A stretch of DNA of 64,000 nucleotides. It comes from Campylobacter sp. RM16189. Lineage in GTDB: Bacteria; Campylobacterota; Campylobacteria; Campylobacterales; Campylobacteraceae. The translations under genes and the position numbers were made by a program. The stretch covers positions 1 to 64,000 of the forward strand of contig NZ_LIWR01000008.1 in the NCBI RefSeq assembly GCF_012978815.1, written 5' to 3'. Numbering within the stretch: position 1 is the first letter of the stretch; each line of letters starts with the position of its first letter. Shown piece by piece: positions 52,452 to 61,699 of the stretch. The notes under the pieces were generated by a model that was not told where the DNA came from, did no database searches, and saw nothing but the letters and a program-made list of their open reading frames with translations.

Positions 52452-54473
52452 TTAGTAGTTGTATTTAAACTCTACGTAGTAATTTCGCTCCGGAGCAGGG
52501 TAGTAAGTTCCTTTCCCCGAGCTTGAATAGTATGAGAAATATTTTTTATCAAATAAGTTTTTTATACCGCCAACAACTGAAAGATTCTTTGTAAAATTAT
52601 ATTTAGCAGAAATATCGACTAGAGTTTTTGAGTCCATTTTTTCGTTTTCGCTATTTAAAATTTTTGAATAATATTTTAAGTCAGCGTATAAATTGAGATT
52701 TTTAATAGGTGAATAATCAACTCCTAATATAAATTTTTGTTTCGCAACATGAGGAAGCTCCATTTTTACCGTTTTCGTCTTCTTGGTTTTGGTATCTTCT
52801 CTCTCAAATGTAGCTTTTGCATTTACATGACTAAATGACTCGGTGAGTTTTAACTTGTTATCTAAAAGATATTGTTCTGCATAAATTTCAAATCCATATC
52901 TTTTTGCTTTGTCAAGATTTATGTATTTTCTCTCCCAGTTGACGTTTGGATTCATAGGATTGCCGTGAGGCTCAGTCCACTTTGCAAATATCATATCTTT
53001 GGTATCGGTATAAAATATGGCAGCACTCAAGAATTGATCAAAAATCATATCCTTAAAACCGATTTCATAGGCATAAAATGTTTCCGGATTTAAATCGTTA
53101 AAGAAATACTCATACTGCTTTGGACCAACCTTAATGTTGTCAACTAGCTCTTGAGGGGATGGAGACACAAAGCCTTTTTCAAATTTCAAATATATATTGC
53201 CGGTGTCCGAGTATTTAAAATTCGGAGTTATCTCAAATGCGTGAGAGTTTGTATTTTTGCTGCTATTAAATGCAGGTCTCTTATGTATTGGACTAGCAGG
53301 TCTTTTTACATCATAAGAGGCTCTTTCGTATCTTCCTCCAAAGTTAAAAGATAGCAGATCTGTAAAATTATGCTTTTCAAAGAAATATACAGAGTGAATT
53401 TCCTTACCCAGCTCATCTTTTTGTGATAATTTATCGTAGATATCTTCATAATTATATCCGAATATTAACTCTCCATTATCATAAGTAAATCTATTTTTTA
53501 AATTTGCACCGATTTTTTTGTCCGAAAATACTTTCTCTGCTTTACTTTCTTGCTTAAATTTTGTATATAGATAGTAAGGCATAAAGTTGATTTCATAATT
53601 ATCGCTAAGCTTTAAAGAGTAATCAAGCGTTATGTCAAATTTTTTATATATTTGAGGATCTTCGGGTTTATTTGACTGGCGCCTATCTTGGTCAACTTGT
53701 TTTTTTGTAAGAGCATTACTTTGATTTTTGTATTTTTGAGAGTAAAAGCTAGGAGCTATGGCGATACTTTGCTTATCGCTTATCTGATAGTTTATGCTAC
53801 CGTTTAAATAGTATCCACTTGTCTCTTCGCCTCTTTTATAGCCTTTTGAATCAAATCCTTTTGCGCTAAATTTTAAAAACAAATCCTCATTTGCTAGTCC
53901 GCCTATGCCGATAACTGCATCTTTATAGTTATATGAAGCGATTTTAGATGATAAATTCGCATAAAAATCTCTAGGCTTTTTCTTTGTGATTATATTTATA
54001 ACACCACCTGCAGTTCCACCTCCGTATAATACCGCTCCGCCTCCTGGTATGATTTCAATCTTTTCTATGTCTTCAACTGCTATTAAATTTAATGGTGTAG
54101 CTATCGTTCCATGTCCCGCTTTTAGTACGTTTAGACTTACACCATTGATTAAAGTTTTAACGTTAGTTCTAGCATATGCGCCTTGACCTCTCATATCTAT
54201 CTCTTCATCGCCAAACACACCAGCGTTTGATATATAAACTCCCGGAGCCTTTTCAAGCACCTCGGAGACGCTTTTATAGCCTCTATCTTTAATCTCTTCT
54301 GAAGTTATGATGTAAGCGTTTTTTACCTCGTCTTTTAATTGTGTTTCAAAGCCTGTTGATGTTACTATTGTTTTTTCAAGCTTTGCAGTTTTATCTTCTG
54401 TAGCGTATAAATTCATAGCTGCAGCTAAAGATACGATTATGGCTATTTTGCCAACCTTTGAACCCTTGGTCAT
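52452..54473 (-). CDS. TonB-dependent receptor 3
   Basis: 673 aa, third paralog. N-terminus MTKGSKVGKIAIIVSLAAAMNLYA, TonB box EKTIVTSTGFET, plug GDEEIDMRGQGAYARTNVKTL, barrel ending YYVEFKYNY. Loops differ strongly from receptors 1 and 2, suggesting a different ligand. Own Fur-like box (54582) and terminator. AGGAG ribosome site. Confidence 0.85.
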   Translation of the reverse strand: MTKGSKVGKIAIIVSLAAAMNLYATEDKTAKLEKTIVTSTGFETQLKDEVKNAYIITSEEIKDRGYKSVSEVLEKAPGVYISNAGVFGDEEIDMRGQGAYARTNVKTLINGVSLNVLKAGHGTIATPLNLIAVEDIEKIEIIPGGGAVLYGGGTAGGVINIITKKKPRDFYANLSSKIASYNYKDAVIGIGGLANEDLFLKFSAKGFDSKGYKRGEETSGYYLNGSINYQISDKQSIAIAPSFYSQKYKNQSNALTKKQVDQDRRQSNKPEDPQIYKKFDITLDYSLKLSDNYEINFMPYYLYTKFKQESKAEKVFSDKKIGANLKNRFTYDNGELIFGYNYEDIYDKLSQKDELGKEIHSVYFFEKHNFTDLLSFNFGGRYERASYDVKRPASPIHKRPAFNSSKNTNSHAFEITPNFKYSDTGNIYLKFEKGFVSPSPQELVDNIKVGPKQYEYFFNDLNPETFYAYEIGFKDMIFDQFLSAAIFYTDTKDMIFAKWTEPHGNPMNPNVNWERKYINLDKAKRYGFEIYAEQYLLDNKLKLTESFSHVNAKATFEREDTKTKKTKTVKMELPHVAKQKFILGVDYSPIKNLNLYADLKYYSKILNSENEKMDSKTLVDISAKYNFTKNLSVVGGIKNLFDKKYFSYYSSSGKGTYYPAPERNYYVEFKYNY

Positions 54474-54581
54474 TTCTAACTCCTTTATTGTAATTTAGAT
54501 TTATATATTTTGATTTTTTGATACAAATTTTATATTTCTGTTGGTTTATTGAGTAAAATAATATAACTTTATTACTTAATC

Positions 54582-54597
54582 GATAATTAAAATCAAT
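54582..54597 (-). promoter_or_regulatory. Fur-like box upstream of receptor 3
   Basis: GATAATTAAAATCAAT, ~109 nt before the start; third exact copy. Confidence 0.55.
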
Positions 54598-54677
54598 ATT
54601 ATATAAATAAAAATAGATTGTTTTTTGGGCTGTATAGTTTTTAAAATTTAATTTTTATATGGAATTTAATGTTGAAT

Positions 54678-54700
54678 AAGTCGTCAAAATTTGACGACTT
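54678..54700 (-). terminator. Terminator of chuZ
   Basis: Palindrome AAGTCGTCAAA / TTTGACGACTT (54678-54688 / 54690-54700) just after the chuZ stop. Confidence 0.75.
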
Positions 54701-54722
54701 TATTATCTTGTTAAAAAATATT

Positions 54723-55496
54723 TTAGTGTTGTTTTTGGTGAGGGTTATGTCCGTGAGGATTTTTTCTGTGAGGGTTGCTCTCTCCTGCAGCTTGGCTTAG
54801 TTTAAGTCCTTTTGAGTTGTATGCCGCACCAAACCCTTTTACATATCTGCCGTCTTTTAACTCAAGTTTAATTATATAAAAGTCAGACATATTTCTAAGC
54901 TGTTTTATAGCTGATTCTTTTGGATTTTTCTCTGCAAGTTTATCAAAAATTTCGTTTCTAAGTGCCTCGTCTTCTACAAATTTAGCTTCACCTTTTATGC
55001 TTAAACGGTTTCTTGCAAATATAGTCTTAGTAGCACTTTCATCTTCTATGAAAAGCAAAGAAATTTTATCAGGGTTTGCCTTTATCGAGTGGTAGTGCTC
55101 GGCAACCGAGCTTAGGCAGATGTATATATCTTCATTAATTCTTACAAACGGTGTATATGAGCCGACACATTGCATGTTGCTATGCACGCTTGAAATGATA
55201 ACCGTTTTTAGAGAATCGATAAGTTCGATAACGCCTTTTTCGATCTTTTCAAGTCCATTGCCTACGTCGATGCTTCTATATAGAGCCATTATCTCATCTT
55301 TGTAGTTGCCGTTAACTACCTTGTTTAAAAACGGTGCAAAAACCTCGCCCTGATCACATGTGATGATAAGTCCGTCTTCGTTCATATCAGTTAGTTTTAC
55401 GTTGCTTACATCTTTAAAAGAACCAAATTTCTTACAAAACGCAATAACGGTTTCCATGTGATCTGAGTTCATATGCTCGATCGCTCTTTCTTTCAT
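54723..55496 (-). CDS. chuZ: Heme oxygenase, HugZ/ChuZ family
   Basis: 257 aa from ATG 55496 with AAGGAG five nt upstream (a GTG at 55502 overlaps that site). Split-barrel flavin/heme fold: N-terminal IEHMNSDHMETVIAFC and NVKLTDMNEDGLIITCD; the pyridoxamine-oxidase-like domain 100-230. His8 and His13 near the N-terminus correspond to residues described in C. jejuni ChuZ heme binding. A His-rich tail (NPHRKNPHGHNPHQKQH) is distinctive. Opens heme with O2 to release iron. Confidence 0.9.
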   Translation of the reverse strand: MKERAIEHMNSDHMETVIAFCKKFGSFKDVSNVKLTDMNEDGLIITCDQGEVFAPFLNKVVNGNYKDEIMALYRSIDVGNGLEKIEKGVIELIDSLKTVIISSVHSNMQCVGSYTPFVRINEDIYICLSSVAEHYHSIKANPDKISLLFIEDESATKTIFARNRLSIKGEAKFVEDEALRNEIFDKLAEKNPKESAIKQLRNMSDFYIIKLELKDGRYVKGFGAAYNSKGLKLSQAAGESNPHRKNPHGHNPHQKQH

Positions 55497-55551
55497 TAAC
55501 ACTCCTTAAAATTTAAAAAATTACTCAATAGTAACAAAATAGATTTTAATT

Positions 55552-55567
55552 AATAATTAAAATCAAA
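55552..55567 (-). promoter_or_regulatory. Fur-like box upstream of chuZ
   Basis: AATAATTAAAATCAAA, 14 of 16 positions as the boxes at 50177, 52380 and 54582, ~56 nt before the start. Confidence 0.5.
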
Positions 55568-55569
55568 AA

Positions 55570-57150
55570 TTATTTTATTTGACTTAAATTTCCGTTTTCT
55601 ATGCTGTAAATTTTGTCCGCACATTCAAAATAAGCATCGTCATGACTGATGGCAAAAACAGTGTAACCGTCTTGTTTTAGTTCGTTTAAAATTTCTTTGT
55701 AAAACATCTTTCTAAACTGCGGATCTTGATCGGCAGCCCACTCGTCAAGTATGATAAATTTGCGTTTTTCAAGTAGTGCTGCAACCATGGCAAGGCGTTT
55801 TCTTTGCCCTTGAGAGAGGTTTAGGGTACTAAATTTATCATCTTTTACGCTTACTTTTTTATCTAAAAACATCTTTTTAAGCAGCTCGTCTATAAATTTA
55901 TCATCATCGCTTAAGACTTCGTCAAATAGATAAAAGTCGCTAAATACGGCGCTTATAGTGTTCGCATAAGCTCTTAAATTCTCTTTTGTGATACGAACGT
56001 CATCCACATACATCTCGCCGCCATTTGGCTCAAGCAGTCCTGCTAGTATCATAAAAAGAGTCGATTTACCGCTTCCGTTTTTACCCACTAGAAATACAAC
56101 TTCGCCTCTATTTATCTCAAAATTTATATCGCTAAGTCCAAATCCATCATCTGGGCTATATCTAAAATTTATATTTTTTAAAGTTAGCCTATCCCAGCTT
56201 TGCGGGAAATTTTCACTCATGTTAAATTCGGCTTCATACTCGCTCAGATCAAGCTTTTTTAGCTTCTCGTAGGCTATTTTTGACTTAAATATACTAGGAA
56301 TACTTGAAACAACCATCATAATCGGAGCTCTTAAAAAGAGTATTGTTATGGCTATAGTGATAGCATCTTGCAGGGTTGTAACTCCATAAGCAAGGCAGAC
56401 ATATATAATTACACCGATAGCGCCAAGCATCATAGAGCTAATCCAATTGCTGGCAAACGATGAAAAAATTTCGGTTTTTATGATATTTGAACGAAGATTT
56501 TTTGCGTTTGGTATAAATCTATCGTTATAAAGCTTTTTTGAACGCTCTAAATTTAAACTTAGCTCTCTATGACCTTCGATACTGGTTTGATAATCCTTGT
56601 ATAGCGTATCTTCGTTTTGCCTATGAAGCCCGTAGTATTTGTAGATGTTTTTCATAGAGGTATTGCTGATAAAGATAGTAACGCTCATCCAGATAAGTAA
56701 AAATATAAAAATTTCATACGACAGATAGGCTATATAAAAACTTGCAAAAAAAATCACAAGACAGCCTTGGATGATATCAGGAATCCTTGTAAAACCGTTT
56801 GTAAGGCTTGTGATATCGCTTGATAGAGAGGCTAATAAATTCGACTTGCCTATGGCGGCTATTTTTTGATTTGGAGTGTCTAGGATGCGCTTTACTATTT
56901 TCATTCGCATATCAAAAACAAAGTTATTGCCTATTGTGGAAAGCGCTATTCTAGATAGTATAGATGAGGCCAAAAATGCTATTAACAGCCCGAAGAAAGC
57001 GACTAAAACAAGAGAGTTTTTTTCCGTTAGAGTAAGAAGGTATTTGTTTATAAAAAATAGTATGAGCATACTTGAGCCGCTTGATATGGCACCTAAAACT
57101 ATCATTGCGATTATTTTCATAGCAAAACTAAGGGAAATTTTTGGATTCAT
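55570..57150 (-). CDS. ABC exporter, PvdE/YojI type (cyclic-peptide export family)
   Basis: 526 aa, a half-transporter with six membrane spans (about 1-310) fused to an ATPase: Walker A GKNGSGKST, signature LSQGQRKR, Walker B FIILDEWAADQDPQF. DEWAADQDP is typical of the PvdE/SyrD/YojI group. Substrate unknown; location next to heme genes and a Fur-like upstream sequence (57181-57196) suggest an iron-related role. Not coupled to a peptide gene here. Confidence 0.85.
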   Translation of the reverse strand: MNPKISLSFAMKIIAMIVLGAISSGSSMLILFFINKYLLTLTEKNSLVLVAFFGLLIAFLASSILSRIALSTIGNNFVFDMRMKIVKRILDTPNQKIAAIGKSNLLASLSSDITSLTNGFTRIPDIIQGCLVIFFASFYIAYLSYEIFIFLLIWMSVTIFISNTSMKNIYKYYGLHRQNEDTLYKDYQTSIEGHRELSLNLERSKKLYNDRFIPNAKNLRSNIIKTEIFSSFASNWISSMMLGAIGVIIYVCLAYGVTTLQDAITIAITILFLRAPIMMVVSSIPSIFKSKIAYEKLKKLDLSEYEAEFNMSENFPQSWDRLTLKNINFRYSPDDGFGLSDINFEINRGEVVFLVGKNGSGKSTLFMILAGLLEPNGGEMYVDDVRITKENLRAYANTISAVFSDFYLFDEVLSDDDKFIDELLKKMFLDKKVSVKDDKFSTLNLSQGQRKRLAMVAALLEKRKFIILDEWAADQDPQFRKMFYKEILNELKQDGYTVFAISHDDAYFECADKIYSIENGNLSQIK

Positions 57151-57180
57151 TTTCGATTTTTAACCTTTTTTGATTTAAAA

Positions 57181-57196
57181 ATCATTATCATATCAA
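57181..57196 (-). promoter_or_regulatory. Possible Fur site upstream of the ABC exporter
   Basis: ATCATTATCATATCAA; on the minus strand TTGATATGATAATGAT, resembling Fur sites. Distance ~31 nt to the start. Confidence 0.4.
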
Positions 57197-57216
57197 GAAA
57201 TTTATAAATTTTTAAT

Positions 57217-58182
57217 TTATTCTATATCCAAAAATGCCTCATCGCTAAAGCCAAAATATACATTTTCGCCTGTTGTTAGTTTATTTCCTATAAAATTTTG
57301 GCTACTAACGACAGCTTTTATAAGGAAATCTCCGATTTTAACTTTAACCAAAAGAGATGTGCCGTAGATAATGGAAACGGAGTGCAAAAGTCCGCTAAAA
57401 CTACCGATAAAAGGCTCTTTGCTTAATATTATCTTGTTTGGATTGATTGCGATTTTGTTTGCGTTTTTTAGAGCTTGCGGCAATGCAAATTTAACTTCGG
57501 AGCCAAAATTTAAAAAGCCGTTTTGATTTTCAAATATATTTTTTATCTCAAATTCACTCACCTTACCTCTATGCAAAAACACACTATCTTGCGCGATTGC
57601 GCTTAGCCATTTTTCGTCGTGGCTTGCGATTATAAAGCCGCTTTTATACTGCTCGCGTTGATACTCTACCGCCTTGCCAAATAGCTTTGAAGTGGCTAGA
57701 TCCACGCTATTTGTCGGCTCGTCAAGCAAATTTAGCTTTGAGCGCAGAGCAAGCACGAGCGCAAATGCCACGCGCTGAGTTTGTCCGGAGCTAAGCTCAT
57801 AGTTTTTCTTATCCAAAAAGCTCTTATCAAGCCCCACAAGCTCAAGCGCCTCGCCAACTCTTTGACTAAATTCATGCTCTAAATTTCTACTTTTTAAAGC
57901 AAATTCGAAATTTTGCTTAACGCTTCTTTTTAGAAGCATGGGTTCTGGAAAAAGTACTGAAATTTTACGCAGAGTATCTAGGCTAGGCTTACTCTCTTTC
58001 CAAATTTCGACATAACCCGAATTTGGCTTTTGAAGAAAGGACACAACTCTTATAAGCGTGCTTTTACCGCTTCCGTTGTTGCCCATAAGTGCGGTTATAC
58101 CTCTTGTTTGAAGCTCTAAATTTTTTATATCGAGCACGATGTTGTTTTCGTATTTTACGAGCACGTCTTTAAGCTTTATCAT
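57217..58182 (-). CDS. tupC: Tungstate ABC transporter ATPase
   Basis: 321 aa. Walker A GNNGSGKST, signature LSSGQTQR, Walker B LLDEPTNSVD; a C-terminal mop/TOBE-like oxyanion-binding region (residues ~250-321). Overlaps tupB by 4 nt. Supplies W for tungstoenzymes, such as formate dehydrogenase. Confidence 0.88.
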   Translation of the reverse strand: MIKLKDVLVKYENNIVLDIKNLELQTRGITALMGNNGSGKSTLIRVVSFLQKPNSGYVEIWKESKPSLDTLRKISVLFPEPMLLKRSVKQNFEFALKSRNLEHEFSQRVGEALELVGLDKSFLDKKNYELSSGQTQRVAFALVLALRSKLNLLDEPTNSVDLATSKLFGKAVEYQREQYKSGFIIASHDEKWLSAIAQDSVFLHRGKVSEFEIKNIFENQNGFLNFGSEVKFALPQALKNANKIAINPNKIILSKEPFIGSFSGLLHSVSIIYGTSLLVKVKIGDFLIKAVVSSQNFIGNKLTTGENVYFGFSDEAFLDIE

Positions 58183-58871
58183 TTGTCAAGTCTTTTTAGC
58201 TGGTGAGTGGTTAAATTTACGGCAAATGCGATAAAAATCAGCACCAAAGCAAGAGCGATACCCATAGAAAATTCGCCCTTGTTTGTTTCAAGCGATATCG
58301 CCGTGGTTATAGTGCGGGTAAACCACTTGATGTTGCCGCCTATCATCATAGCAACGCCAACTTCAGCCACGATCCTGCCGTAAGCTGTAGCAAAAACCAC
58401 AAGCAGCGAGTATCTAAGCTCATAAAGAACCGCTAGGATTAGTCTAACGCCGCTTAAACGGTAGCTCATAAGCGTAAGATAGTGTTTGCGCTCCATATTT
58501 TCTATCACGCTTGCGGTAAGCGAAACCACGATAGGCATGGCTAGCACAAACTGCCCCAGCATGACGGCTTTTAGCGTAAATAAAAGTCCAAATTCTCCAA
58601 ACGGACCGTGTCTTGAGATAAAAGCATAAAGTATAAGTCCGATAGCAACCGTCGGCACTGCTAGAGCAGTATCGCTTAGAAGTCTTAGAAATTTCTTTCC
58701 GAAGAAGTTGTAAAATCCCAAAACAAAGCCGATAGGAAATCCGCAGATGATAGCAAGCATGATCGATATGCTTGATGTATAAAGTGTCGCCTTAATCGCC
58801 GAATAAGTCTCTGCATCGCCGTTTAAAAGCAAGCCGAAGGCGGATATTATCCCTTCTAAGATGTAATCCAA
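58179..58871 (-). CDS. tupB: Tungstate ABC transporter permease
   Basis: 230 aa. Five to six membrane helices and the EAA-like loop of oxyanion permeases (RRVRLILAVLYELRYSLLV region; GRIVAEVGVAMMIGGN). Divergent from tupA across an 82-nt spacer. Confidence 0.88.
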   Translation of the reverse strand: MDYILEGIISAFGLLLNGDAETYSAIKATLYTSSISIMLAIICGFPIGFVLGFYNFFGKKFLRLLSDTALAVPTVAIGLILYAFISRHGPFGEFGLLFTLKAVMLGQFVLAMPIVVSLTASVIENMERKHYLTLMSYRLSGVRLILAVLYELRYSLLVVFATAYGRIVAEVGVAMMIGGNIKWFTRTITTAISLETNKGEFSMGIALALVLIFIAFAVNLTTHQLKRLDK

Positions 58872-58910
58872 AATTAATTTCCCAAATTTGATTTAAATTT
58901 ATTTAAAATC

Positions 58911-58923
58911 TGCTATGATAGCA
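58911..58923. promoter_or_regulatory. Palindrome in the tupB/tupA divergent spacer
   Basis: TGCTATGATAGCA, a perfect dyad around G58917; TATGAT could also be the -10 of tupA. Candidate site of a tungstate-responsive regulator. Confidence 0.4.
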
Positions 58924-58953
58924 CATCTTTATTAAAATTTTAAAGGGAGAAAA

Positions 58954-59769
58954 ATGAAAAAGTTAATCTTAAGCTCACTTGTTGTTGCATCTGCTGTTTT
59001 TGCCGCTGATAGCGATCTTGTGATGGCTACTACGACAAGTACCGATAATACTGGCTTGCTAGATGCTATCTATCCTGCTTATAAGGCTGAAACGGGAGTG
59101 GATCTAAAATGGACTGCCGTAGGTACGGGAGCGGCACTTAAACTTGGCGAGAACTGCGATGCCGACATACTTTTCGTGCATTCGCCAAAGGTTGAAAAAG
59201 AATTTGTTGAAAAAGGCTTTGGTGTTGAGCGCAAGGCTGTTATGTATAACGACTTCGTTTTAATCGCCGATAAATCAATCGCGCCTAAATTTCAGGGTAA
59301 AGACATAAAAGGCTCTTTTGAGATGATTAAGGCTGAGGGCATTAAATTTTTCTCACGCGGCGATAAATCAGGCACCGATAATAAAGAAAAAGGAATTTGG
59401 AAAAAAGTTGCAGGCGAAGTTCCTGAGAAAGACGCTTGGTACGCTCAAACAGGACAAGGCATGCTAGCTACGATAAATGCGGCTGCCGAGCAAAAAGGCG
59501 TTACATTTACCGATCGCGGCACATATATCAAATATGAAGCGAACATGAAAAACGATCCGTCGCTTGTAATCGTAAATGAAGGCGATGACGATCTTAAAAA
59601 TTTCTACTCCGTAATCGCCGTAAATCCTAAACACTGCGCAAAAACCGACGTAGAAAATGCAAATAAATTTATCGAGTGGATAACAGGCGAGAAAGGGCAA
59701 AAATTCATAGCCGACTTTAAGCTTATGAATAAGCCTTTATTTACTCCTGATGCGACTACTCGCAAATAA
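58954..59769 (+). CDS. tupA: Tungstate-binding periplasmic protein
   Basis: 271 aa, AAAGGGAG start. Signal peptide MKKLILSSLVVASAVFA. Typical TupA start of the mature protein (LVMATTTSTDNTGLLDAIYPAYK) with oxyanion-binding TTTSTDN loop and VGTGAAL, plus SGTDNKEKGIWKK. Binds tungstate with high selectivity. Divergent from tupBC, as in C. jejuni. Confidence 0.93.
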   Translation: MKKLILSSLVVASAVFAADSDLVMATTTSTDNTGLLDAIYPAYKAETGVDLKWTAVGTGAALKLGENCDADILFVHSPKVEKEFVEKGFGVERKAVMYNDFVLIADKSIAPKFQGKDIKGSFEMIKAEGIKFFSRGDKSGTDNKEKGIWKKVAGEVPEKDAWYAQTGQGMLATINAAAEQKGVTFTDRGTYIKYEANMKNDPSLVIVNEGDDDLKNFYSVIAVNPKHCAKTDVENANKFIEWITGEKGQKFIADFKLMNKPLFTPDATTRK

Positions 59770-59782
59770 TTTTACAAAATTT

Positions 59783-59815
59783 GAGCGGATTTTCCGCTCT
59801 CTTTGCTCTTTTTAA
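59783..59815 (+). terminator. Terminator of tupA
   Basis: GAGCGGA (59783-59789) / TCCGCTC (59793-59799), then a T-rich stretch. Confidence 0.7.
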
Positions 59816-59875
59816 CTTCTTTAAATTTTACAAATTTGCTAAAATCAACTAAAATTTTTAGGAAATTCACCCGCT

Positions 59876-60496
59876 ATGCAGACAATATCTGAAATTTACA
59901 CCGCCAAAAGCGAGATCAAAAAATCTACATTTTTAAGCTATCTTGTACCGCTTAGCGAGTTTAAATCGATCCATGAGCGACTTAAAACCGAGCATCCAAA
60001 AGCAGTGCATATAGTCTGGGCTTACCGCGAGCTAAATAAATACGGTCAAATCGTAGAAAATCAAAGCGATGACGGCGAGCCAAAAGGCACAAGCGGTACT
60101 CCGAGCTTAAACGCATTGCGAGGAGCGAATTTGATAAATGCGGGCGTGTTTATAGTGCGCTATTTTGGCGGGATCAAGCTTGGCACAGGCGGGCTTGTAA
60201 GAGCTTATAGCTCGGCCGTAAATTTAGCGATAAATGAAGCGGAGCTTAAAAAATTTGAGTTTAAAGACGAGTGTAAATTTTATACTCCTTTTGCTTTGAT
60301 GTCGCGTTTTGAGCATTTTTTTAGCTCTCAAAATTTAAACGAATTTGAACGCGAATTTAACAGTAGCGGTGCGATATGGACGGCTAAATTTAACGAAGAA
60401 GAGATGAGTAAATTTTATGAATTTGCAACTGTTTTTGAGATTGAGGAGTTTAAATTTCTAGCCTTGCCGCTCTTTGCAAATAAAATTGTTATATAA
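59876..60496 (+). CDS. YigZ/IMPACT-family protein
   Basis: 206 aa. Conserved IMPACT/YigZ features: SEIKKSTFLSYLVPL at the start, DDGEPKGTSGTP and VRYFGGIKLGTGGLVRAYSSAV. RNA/translation-linked family of unclear bacterial role. Cytoplasmic. Ribosome site is weak (GGAAAT). Stands alone. Confidence 0.9.
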   Translation: MQTISEIYTAKSEIKKSTFLSYLVPLSEFKSIHERLKTEHPKAVHIVWAYRELNKYGQIVENQSDDGEPKGTSGTPSLNALRGANLINAGVFIVRYFGGIKLGTGGLVRAYSSAVNLAINEAELKKFEFKDECKFYTPFALMSRFEHFFSSQNLNEFEREFNSSGAIWTAKFNEEEMSKFYEFATVFEIEEFKFLALPLFANKIVI

Positions 60497-60561
60497 ATTT
60501 AACACTAGCTTTACAAATCTAATATATCATTTCAAAATAAAATTAGAAATGAGGAGAGAAA

Positions 60562-61638
60562 ATGATTAAAAAAATCGTTGCGGCTTTGCTTATTACAGCC
60601 GTATCAACATGGGCAAAAGGAGCTGAAATGGGGAATAAAACTATAGTTTTAGCAGGAGGGTGCTTCTGGGGGACGGAGGCTTATCTTAAGCAGCTTCCAG
60701 GAGTGAAAGATACGTATGTCGCTTACGCGAATTCAAAAGTGCCAAATCCAAGCTATCAGCAAGTAAGCTACGGTAATACAAATGCAGCCGAAGCCGTATA
60801 TGTCGAGTATGATGAGTATGTTATCGATTTGCCGCATTTGCTTAAGTATTTTTTCTATACGATTGATCCGACTAGCTTAAATAAGCAGGGAAATGATCGC
60901 GGAACTCAGTACAGAACGGGAATTTACTTTACCGATCCAAAGGACGAGGCTGAAATTTTAGCTTTTATAAAAGAAAAGCAAAAAGAGTATAGCAAACCTA
61001 TAGTTGTCGAGGTTATGCCGCTACAAAACATCAGCAAAGCAGAGGAGTATCATCAAGACTACTTAACTAAAAATCCAAACGGATACTGCCACGTGACATT
61101 TGAGACATTGCCGCCTAAAGACGCTATTTTAAGCAGTAAAAAAAGAGAAGCGAAAATGGATATGGATAAGCTAAAAAGCTATAAAAATAAGAACGATGCA
61201 CAGCTTAAAAGCGAGCTTAGCGATCTGTCTTATGACGTAGTTAAAAACTCGGCTACAGAAAGACCTTTTACGAGCGAACTAAATGATGAAAAAAGGGAAG
61301 GGATATTTGTAGATATAACTAACGGACAGCCGCTATTTTCATCTTATGATAAATTCAATTCAGGCTCGGGCTGGCCAAGCTTTACTAAGCCGATAGACGG
61401 CTCTTTGCTTGGTGAAGTGGCTGATAATAGCTACGGGATGAGAAGGGTTGAAGTGCGCACCAGTCTTTCTGATTCGCACCTTGGACATGTTTTTGACGAC
61501 GGTCCAAGAGATAAGGGTGGTCTAAGATACTGCATCAACGGCGCTGCACTTAAATTTATCCCGAAAGAGGATATGGAAAAAGAGGGCTATGGCTACTTGA
61601 TACCGTATCTTAACGAGCAAGCCAAGGCTGCAAAATAG
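60562..61638 (+). CDS. msrAB: MsrA-MsrB fusion, exported methionine sulfoxide reductase
   Basis: 358 aa, AGGAGAG start. N-terminal signal-like segment (MIKKIVAALLITAVSTWAKG). MsrA domain with GGCFWG (catalytic C34), STLNKQGND-like substrate loop and HQDYL. MsrB domain after ~185 with GSGWPSF and SHLGHVFDDGP and catalytic RYCINGAAL (C324). Repairs both Met-S-oxide and Met-R-oxide in the periplasm. Confidence 0.93.
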   Translation: MIKKIVAALLITAVSTWAKGAEMGNKTIVLAGGCFWGTEAYLKQLPGVKDTYVAYANSKVPNPSYQQVSYGNTNAAEAVYVEYDEYVIDLPHLLKYFFYTIDPTSLNKQGNDRGTQYRTGIYFTDPKDEAEILAFIKEKQKEYSKPIVVEVMPLQNISKAEEYHQDYLTKNPNGYCHVTFETLPPKDAILSSKKREAKMDMDKLKSYKNKNDAQLKSELSDLSYDVVKNSATERPFTSELNDEKREGIFVDITNGQPLFSSYDKFNSGSGWPSFTKPIDGSLLGEVADNSYGMRRVEVRTSLSDSHLGHVFDDGPRDKGGLRYCINGAALKFIPKEDMEKEGYGYLIPYLNEQAKAAK

Positions 61639-61642
61639 ATAA

Positions 61643-61680
61643 TTTCATGCATCGTTTAGCTTTAGGCGGTGCATGAATTT
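61643..61680 (+). terminator. Terminator of msrAB
   Basis: TTCATGCA (61644-61651) / TGCATGAA (61670-61677) with an internal loop, then TTTTAGG. Confidence 0.6.
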
Positions 61681-61699
61681 TAGGCTAAAACCAAGCAAT

